In this document: piece after piece, positions 63,869-64,000 of the stretch
Layout of the letters: each line of letters starts with the position of its first letter
How positions within the stretch are numbered: the stretch's first letter is position 1
Assembly (NCBI RefSeq): GCF_018917235.1
Contig: NZ_JAHLOF010000001.1
Coordinates: 248,001-312,000, forward strand
Direction of reading: 5' to 3'
Length of the DNA: 64,000 nucleotides
DNA from: Metaclostridioides mangenotii
GTDB lineage: Bacteria > Bacillota > Clostridia > Peptostreptococcales > Peptostreptococcaceae
The notes under the pieces: generated by a model
What the model saw: the letters and a program-made list of their open reading frames with translations, nothing else
Database searches by the model: none
Told to the model about the DNA's origin: nothing
Translations under genes and position numbers: made by a program

Positions 63869-64000
63869 TTTATGGTATTCTGGCAACAGTAATAAAATAT
63901 ATTGATTAAGATTACTAATGACTAAATGGCTAATTATCAATAATTTAACGTGTATTTACACTATTTTCATATTGTAAAAACAATTATTAACTGGTATTAT

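Overview
The window is AT-rich DNA from a spore-forming, flagellated Firmicute. The best fit is the Peptostreptococcaceae, close to Clostridioides difficile. The evidence is a CotE-type peroxiredoxin-chitinase coat gene, a CspC-type germination pseudoprotease whose substituted residues match the C. difficile pattern, a PdaA-type cortex deacetylase, a SAM-I riboswitch on metNIQ and a T-box on a tryptophan transporter. No rRNA, tRNA, CRISPR array or insertion sequence was recognised.

Layout. 1-40.6 kb is mostly minus-strand chromosomal backbone. It runs: deoC with a small second sigma-70 factor; a DUF1002 secreted protein; a cupin regulator and an orphan PAS histidine kinase; metN-metI-metQ; a large four-module AAA+ protein; a YhgE/Pip envelope protein; trpP; map; the dnaG-rpoD-trmK-yqfO block; a folE-folP-folB-folK-aroF operon; then envelope genes (polysaccharide deacetylase, CAP, MORN, YitT, TPR, VanW) and an aldehyde dehydrogenase. 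57.4-64 kb is again backbone: RNase H, pdaA, a MerR/MATE pair, a PP-loop enzyme, a DMT-type transporter and a YtqA-type radical SAM protein.

The centre of interest is 40.7-57.4 kb. One plus-strand cotE-like gene lies there in three pieces: 40760-41260, 48038-49009 and 56820-57407. It is split by two intervening elements of 6777 and 7810 bp. Each element ends at its right with a large serine recombinase. Precise excision at the short direct repeats (14 bp and 6 bp) rejoins all three pieces in frame into a protein of about 686 residues: peroxiredoxin, charged repeat linker, GH18 chitinase. This is the logic of the sigK skin elements, applied twice to one coat gene. The two elements share a right-hand module: a small divergent ORF that may be a recombination directionality factor, a conserved promoter region, and the recombinase. 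Their cargo differs. Element 1 carries a DUF2089 membrane operon, a lipoprotein phosphoesterase and a coiled-coil protein. Element 2 carries two Csp-type pseudoproteases (one clearly CspC-like), a flagellin and an unknown helical protein.

Working model (inference). SigA-like promoters express the recombinases. Mother-cell promoters with a CATA-type -10 express the directionality factors. Both elements then leave the mother-cell chromosome, so full CotE can be made for the coat. The forespore keeps both elements, and with them cspA/cspC (whose upstream region has a SigG-like promoter) and fliC pass to the next generation.
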